DNA from: Anaerotignum sp. MB30-C6
Lineage (GTDB): Bacteria > Bacillota > Clostridia > Lachnospirales > Anaerotignaceae
Direction of reading: 5' to 3'
Assembly: GCF_030908465.1 (NCBI RefSeq)
Contig: NZ_CP133078.1
Coordinates: forward strand, 2,418,001-2,482,000
Length of the DNA stretch: 64,000 bases
Numbering within the stretch: the stretch's first letter is position 1; each line of letters begins with the position of its first letter. Both the position numbers and the translations under genes were made by a program. Under the pieces are notes generated by a model, which was not told the origin of the DNA, searched no databases, and saw only the letters and a program-made list of their open reading frames with translations. This document shows, in pieces, positions 60,291 through 64,000 of this stretch.

Positions 60291-61892
60291 TTATACTGCA
60301 TCTTTGTAGTTGTTATAGATGTTTTCCAAAGTTTCCTCAAAGATTAGCGGTTCAAGGGTTTTGTTTTTTGATGGAACGTTTACCTTGGTTATTACTTTTA
60401 CCTTATCGGAATAGACAACAACTTTTTCAATATAGCTATTGATTATCGATTTACACTTAGGAAGATTTTTATTCTTTATAAATTCCTTTGAACTCTCAAC
60501 TAAACCGCACACAATATTTTCGCTTGTCTGAAGATTTACATCCATTGATAGCTCATCTATACGATCTTGAAGTAGCTGCTTTTGCCTTTCCAATTCATGA
60601 AGTTTTTCACTTACGGTATCAATGGTTATGCCTGATTGGCAAACGATTTCCAATGTTTGTGAGGTTTCCTTTACAACCGCCTTTAGCTTACCTGTTGCTT
60701 CTGTGAGTTCCTTTTGGGTTTTCTGTTGAATCTCATTTTTATATTGGTTAAGCATGTCAGTAAGTTTTTCTATGGAATGTTTACTAAAAAGATTATTGTA
60801 TAAGGCATCCAGAACAAAGTTTTCTATATAGTTCTTGTTCAGCTCTTTTGTATTGCAAGTCCTTTTTTGTGCCCTTCCAGAGCATTTGTAAGTAACATAT
60901 TTGAGTTTGTTTCTTCCGCAGTATCGGGAGTTCCCAAACATAGACATACCACAGTTTCCACAATAGACTAACCCCGATAATAGGTATAATTCCTTTGCTT
61001 TAAAACTTCCCCCTCTTTTAAGATTTCTCTGCATTAAGCTTTGTACCTTTGCAAATGTTACATCTTCTATGATTCTAGGCATTCCCCCTTCTATTCGGAT
61101 TACTTCACTTGAATCCTTTTCTTTTGGTCTTCTTATCCCATCGAAATCTTTTTCTTTCCTAAGGTTGAATATGAAAATACCTTTGTATTTCTCGTTTTTC
61201 AGAAGATTGTTCAGACTTCCGTTTGCAAACTGGTTGTTGGCTTTCGTTCGATACCCATTGGAATTTAGATACTGTTGTATCTGTTTGTAGCCATTGCCTT
61301 CTGCATACATCCTGAAAATCAGCCTTACCGTCTCTGCCTCCTTTTCGTTGATTATGTACCTGTGAGTCTCTCTGTCCACATCGTAGCCTAGAGGAGGGGT
61401 TCCGCCAACGTGCTTGCACTGGAGGGCAGTTTCCTTCTGTCCTTTCAGGACTTCCCTAGCCAAATTTTGACTGTAGTATTCGTTCATCCCTTCTGTGACA
61501 GCTTCCATCATTATGCTTTCGGGACTGTCGTCCAATCTTTCTGTCACCGACATTAGCCTGCAATTATTCATTTTTAGCTTCTTCTTACAGATGATAGAGT
61601 CATAGCGGTTTCTTGAAAATCTGTCTAGCTTATGGACTATGACTGTATCAAAGAAACCTGTTTTACTGTCTTGTAGCATTTGTTGAAATTCTGGGCGGTT
61701 GTCATTGGTTCCGCTTCTGGCTGAATCTGCATAGATTCTGGTGATGATGAGCCCCTTCTCTTCTGCAAACTTTCTGCAAGCTCTTACCTGTGCATCAATG
61801 GATTCCTCCCTTTGATTGGTACTGCTGAATCTTGCATAGATTACTGCTGTATTAGAGTAAGCTCTTTGCTTTTGTTGTTTACTAATTGCCAT
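60291..61892 (-). CDS. Large serine recombinase
   Basis: A 533-residue site-specific recombinase. The catalytic N-terminal domain opens AVIYARFSSTNQREE, with the nucleophile Ser near 23, and includes KLDRFSRNRYD. A recombinase domain follows (GGTPPLGYDVD, NGYKQIQQYLNSNGY), then a zinc-ribbon (LVYCGNCGMSM, YKCSGRAQKRTCNTKEL) and a coiled coil near 375-440. Such enzymes integrate and excise phages, ICEs and mobilisable elements between attP and attB without tRNA preference. AAAGGGG precedes the ATG. It lies just after ssrA and marks an end of the element. Confidence 0.95.
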   Translation of the reverse strand: MAISKQQKQRAYSNTAVIYARFSSTNQREESIDAQVRACRKFAEEKGLIITRIYADSARSGTNDNRPEFQQMLQDSKTGFFDTVIVHKLDRFSRNRYDSIICKKKLKMNNCRLMSVTERLDDSPESIMMEAVTEGMNEYYSQNLAREVLKGQKETALQCKHVGGTPPLGYDVDRETHRYIINEKEAETVRLIFRMYAEGNGYKQIQQYLNSNGYRTKANNQFANGSLNNLLKNEKYKGIFIFNLRKEKDFDGIRRPKEKDSSEVIRIEGGMPRIIEDVTFAKVQSLMQRNLKRGGSFKAKELYLLSGLVYCGNCGMSMFGNSRYCGRNKLKYVTYKCSGRAQKRTCNTKELNKNYIENFVLDALYNNLFSKHSIEKLTDMLNQYKNEIQQKTQKELTEATGKLKAVVKETSQTLEIVCQSGITIDTVSEKLHELERQKQLLQDRIDELSMDVNLQTSENIVCGLVESSKEFIKNKNLPKCKSIINSYIEKVVVYSDKVKVITKVNVPSKNKTLEPLIFEETLENIYNNYKDAV

Positions 61893-62370
61893 AGGTATTC
61901 CCCTTTCCTTTTCAACGATTATTCAAATTTATAATATAGGAATGAAATTTGAGTAGATTCAGACGGGAACGGGGGTGGTAACGTGGAATATGACGGGGTT
62001 TGTTTTGACACAGAACGCTAGGATACACTGGGGAAAATCTGAAAAACCCCGAAACCCCGTTGTTTTTCGATGAAACGATAGTATGGATTCTATGAGATTG
62101 GATTTTGAGTTTACATGACTGAAAGCATAGTGAATGTGTTCCATGTTTTCAGTTTTCTAGGACTTCATTAGTATTGGCACTCGCCTAGAACCCCTGTCAC
62201 AAATATAGCCTTTATCCTATGTGTTTAGCTTTGTAGAGAAAATCAACATTGTACTAGGAAGAAATGAATAGTGTTTAGCCAATAGAGAAGTATTGATTTT
62301 ACGGCATTTTTACAAAAGATTGTGTGTGCCTATTAATTTGGAATTCACCTTTTAACTTACCCACAAACAA

Positions 62371-62397
62371 CTTTCGGCACTTTCGGCATTTTCGGCA
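62371..62397. repeat. Three tandem 9-bp repeats
   Basis: CTTTCGGCA, CTTTCGGCA, TTTTCGGCA in direct tandem. Further TTTCGGC copies lie at 62524, 62666 and 62786 approximately. Confidence 0.7.
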
Positions 62398-62460
62398 AAT
62401 TTGGAGCAAAAGGGTCTGGCTATTGTTTATTATCTTTATTTTCTTACTTTTAGAAAAATA

Positions 62461-62478
62461 GCGAAAATGGCGAAAATG
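62461..62478. repeat. Two tandem 9-bp repeats, opposite orientation
   Basis: GCGAAAATG twice, followed by CCGAC. The reverse complement resembles the 62371 array, and the two arrays can pair over about 13 bp. Confidence 0.6.
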
Positions 62479-62709
62479 CCGACAATAGGCTGAGGTATCC
62501 TTGCTTTATTGCTGTCGTGATGCTTTCGGCATTCTCTTTTTGACTCAGGTTTCCAACGGGGTTTCGGGGTTTTCCAGAGATAGGCTAGGCTTTCTCTATA
62601 CTTCATGCAAAATTTCATCGGGAGTCCACCGCTGTTTTTCCCGAGATAGGGGAAAAAAAAGAAACCTTTCGGCTTCTCTGGATAGCAGAGCATCTCTGGT
62701 CACTCCTCA

Positions 62710-62760
62710 CAAAACACAACGCACCACCGCTTTTGGGCTTTGGTGCTACAAGGTGTTTTG
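62710..62760. other. Nested stem-loop
   Basis: CAAAACAC (62710-62717) pairs with GTGTTTTG (62753-62760), and inside it GCACCA (62721-62726) pairs with TGGTGC (62741-62746). Candidate transfer or replication origin structure. Confidence 0.5.
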
Positions 62761-62902
62761 CGGAAGTTTCCGTCTATGTCACACCCTTTTCGGCTGTGCC
62801 TCCTACCTTTGGTCGGAGCTTTCTGCTTTTCATGGCTTTATTACAATCAATTGATGTAAATTGAATTAAACTATAATCGCTATTAACTACTTAATAGGGA
62901 GC

Positions 62903-63256
62903 CTATATATAGTCATAGAAATTTTTACTTACGGTTGTTTGAGTAGATAGCATGATATTGATACCAAACTCATTATTGCATAGTAGGAAAATTTGAAGCC
63001 ATTCGTCTGAAAGTTTGGTACAGTATTCGGGGATGGCTTCTTCCAAGTCCAGTTGGTATTTTGCTTTCAACTTATCTACATCTAGGTTGCTTTCTACGAT
63101 ACAAACATATCCCCCATCATCTTCAAAAATGTTCCTACCTTCTCCATACGCTTCATCCAGTATTTTTGCAATGCCTACAACCGCCGTAAAAACCTCATTA
63201 GAAAATAAGCCTTTTAACCTTTCCGCTTCTTTCTTCGTTCCGATTATGTATAACAC
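62903..63256 (-). CDS. Hypothetical protein of mobile element
   Basis: A 117-residue soluble, acidic protein: VLYIIGTKKEAERLKGLFSN, then a long helix-rich part and an NNEFGINIML segment. A GTG at 63256 is favoured over the overlapping TTG at 63259 because AAAGGAG lies eight bases before it. No family recognised. It faces the non-coding block and probably belongs to the element's accessory or maintenance genes. Confidence 0.6.
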   Translation of the reverse strand: MLYIIGTKKEAERLKGLFSNEVFTAVVGIAKILDEAYGEGRNIFEDDGGYVCIVESNLDVDKLKAKYQLDLEEAIPEYCTKLSDEWLQIFLLCNNEFGINIMLSTQTTVSKNFYDYI

Positions 63257-63382
63257 CAAAATCTCTCCTTTACTTTAATATGTACACTACGTTTATTAGT
63301 AGATTTACTTTAGAAATATGTAGATTATTATTTTAATCCAAGGCATTTGATTCACTCCTTTATAGTTTTTTAGCACAAAAAT

Positions 63383-63413
63383 AGACCTAATCCTCAACTT
63401 GGGGATTAGGTCT
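63383..63413 (-). terminator. Terminator of DUF1643 gene
   Basis: AGACCTAATCC/GGATTAGGTCT (11 bp) with ATTTTTG on the minus strand; the stop codon lies at its edge. Confidence 0.8.
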
Positions 63414-64000
63414 CATTCTGGTGTTTCTTCTGATTGTTGATTTTCTAAGCTTTCCTCTGCTGAAATTCCAGCTTCTTTCTGCCTTGATTTCTTGGTGTTT
63501 ACATCTGGTGGGGCAGGCTGTTGGGAGGGCTGATTCTGGGTGTTTGGCATTTGAAAGGGCACTAGTTCCCAATGGTTTCTGACGGATGGAGTCAGAGGGT
63601 GAACTCCCTTCTTCCCTCTTTCATCTTGAATGAGATAGAGCTTGTCTTTGTAGTCCGAAAGCATGTCCAGAACGCTTTTTTGATAGGCTTGGATCCTTTT
63701 GTTGCCGTCACCACATGAACCCCATGCAATGATGGCTTTTTCGTTGCTTTCGTCTGCCACACACTTTAGGATTGTTTCTCTGTTTTCCTGATTGTAGGCT
63801 TCTTCTGATTTATCTACTATGAGTTTGTTGTAGTTGAGCTTCGAGCCAAGGTTTACAAGGTCACACCCTCCATAGCCTCGAGCGTGGAGATTTTTGATGA
63901 CAAGGCTTGTGGTTAGGTCTGTTACGATGCAGTTGGCTTCTGCTGGTGATGTCATGATGACAACAGCCTTTGGTTTCTTCTCTTCCCATTCTAGGGTGAG
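63413..64000 (-). CDS. DUF1643 domain protein, 5' end outside window
   Basis: 195 residues are visible and the frame runs through the window edge. The DUF1643 block is KPKAVVIMTSPAEAN, TDLTTSLVIKNL, GGCDLVNLGS and AIIAWGSCGDGNKR. A Pro/Gln/Lys-rich tail of about 50 residues follows. DUF1643 genes often sit in mobile elements and phages; their function is unknown. An internal ATG at 63955 exists, but the family's start lies beyond the edge. Confidence 0.88.
   Translation of the reverse strand, partial: LTLEWEEKKPKAVVIMTSPAEANCIVTDLTTSLVIKNLHARGYGGCDLVNLGSKLNYNKLIVDKSEEAYNQENRETILKCVADESNEKAIIAWGSCGDGNKRIQAYQKSVLDMLSDYKDKLYLIQDERGKKGVHPLTPSVRNHWELVPFQMPNTQNQPSQQPAPPDVNTKKSRQKEAGISAEESLENQQSEETPE

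Larger units (their letters stand above)
62043..62573. repeat. 20-bp inverted repeat pair
   Basis: AAAACCCCGAAACCCCGTTG at 62043-62062 and its exact complement at 62554-62573, bounding 491 bp that include the 9-bp arrays. Confidence 0.75.
61893..62902. other. Non-coding block of the mobile element
   Basis: About 1 kb with no convincing gene. It holds a 20-bp inverted repeat (62043-62062 and 62554-62573), two 9-bp repeat arrays (62371-62397 and 62461-62478) and a nested stem-loop at 62710-62760. This fits a replication or transfer origin, or a dense set of binding sites for the element's own proteins. Confidence 0.6.

Noticed and set aside
61959-62144. 61-codon minus-strand ORF
   Set aside because: No ribosome binding site and it crosses one copy of the 20-bp inverted repeat. 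The sequence is not protein-like.
62436-62693. 85-codon minus-strand ORF in the mobile-element block
   Set aside because: It crosses the 20-bp inverted repeat and the 9-bp repeats, lacks a start signal and has repetitive composition.

Overview
The window looks like chromosome from a low-GC, strictly anaerobic Firmicute of class Clostridia (probably Lachnospirales or a close relative). The evidence is a monomeric pyruvate:ferredoxin oxidoreductase, a hemerythrin, SLH and copper-amine-oxidase-like cell-wall domains, a T-box leader, GGAGG-type ribosome binding sites, and a dnaE/pfkA/pyk cluster. The genus is not fixed by anything I can read here.

Layout. 1-6.4 kb: start of a cyclase-family hydrolase, a secreted SLH protein, a small membrane protein, hemerythrin, aspS and a cytidylate-kinase-like protein. 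6.4-7.4 kb: a small remnant, probably mobile, with an XRE repressor facing a 54-residue protein across two 16-bp operators. 7.5-20 kb: an SLH/SpoIID lipoprotein, 6S RNA with its own promoter, lspA, fba, an MBL hydrolase, a MATE exporter, and a T-box-controlled metN-metI-metQ transporter followed by an M20 amidohydrolase. An S1 protein and rlmD follow.

21.4-32 kb: an AT-rich accessory stretch on the + strand. It has broken genes (alpha/beta hydrolase, serine hydrolase with an in-frame stop, CPBP protease with a frameshift), a RidA protein, a Vat/CatB-like acetyltransferase, a LytTR two-component system, a GNAT protein, a methyltransferase and a PhzF protein. The methyltransferase is preceded by a 12-codon leader peptide and two mutually exclusive hairpins, a textbook attenuator arrangement. 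I consider this the most interesting regulatory object in the window.

32-48 kb: a GntR-type protein made of two copies of the same domain pair, and the yhbY / DUF2974 / nadD-yqeK fusion / rsfS housekeeping operon. Next come an XRE-cupin regulator and a DUF819-dipeptidase operon, then dnaE-mtrB(TRAP)-pfkA-pyk on the minus strand. Between pyk and pfkA lie 2.7 tandem copies of a 140-bp folded repeat, with a vestige on the far side of pfkA. 48-59 kb: a MacAB-like export operon, nifJ with a palindrome inside its promoter, a gene-free 1.1 kb holding candidate structured RNA, a wall operon (L,D-transpeptidase plus a copper-amine-oxidase-like protein), smpB and tmRNA.

59.7-64 kb: one end of an integrated mobile element directly after ssrA: XRE regulator, large serine recombinase, a 1-kb non-coding block with iteron-like repeats and inverted repeats, a hypothetical protein and a DUF1643 protein that runs off the window.
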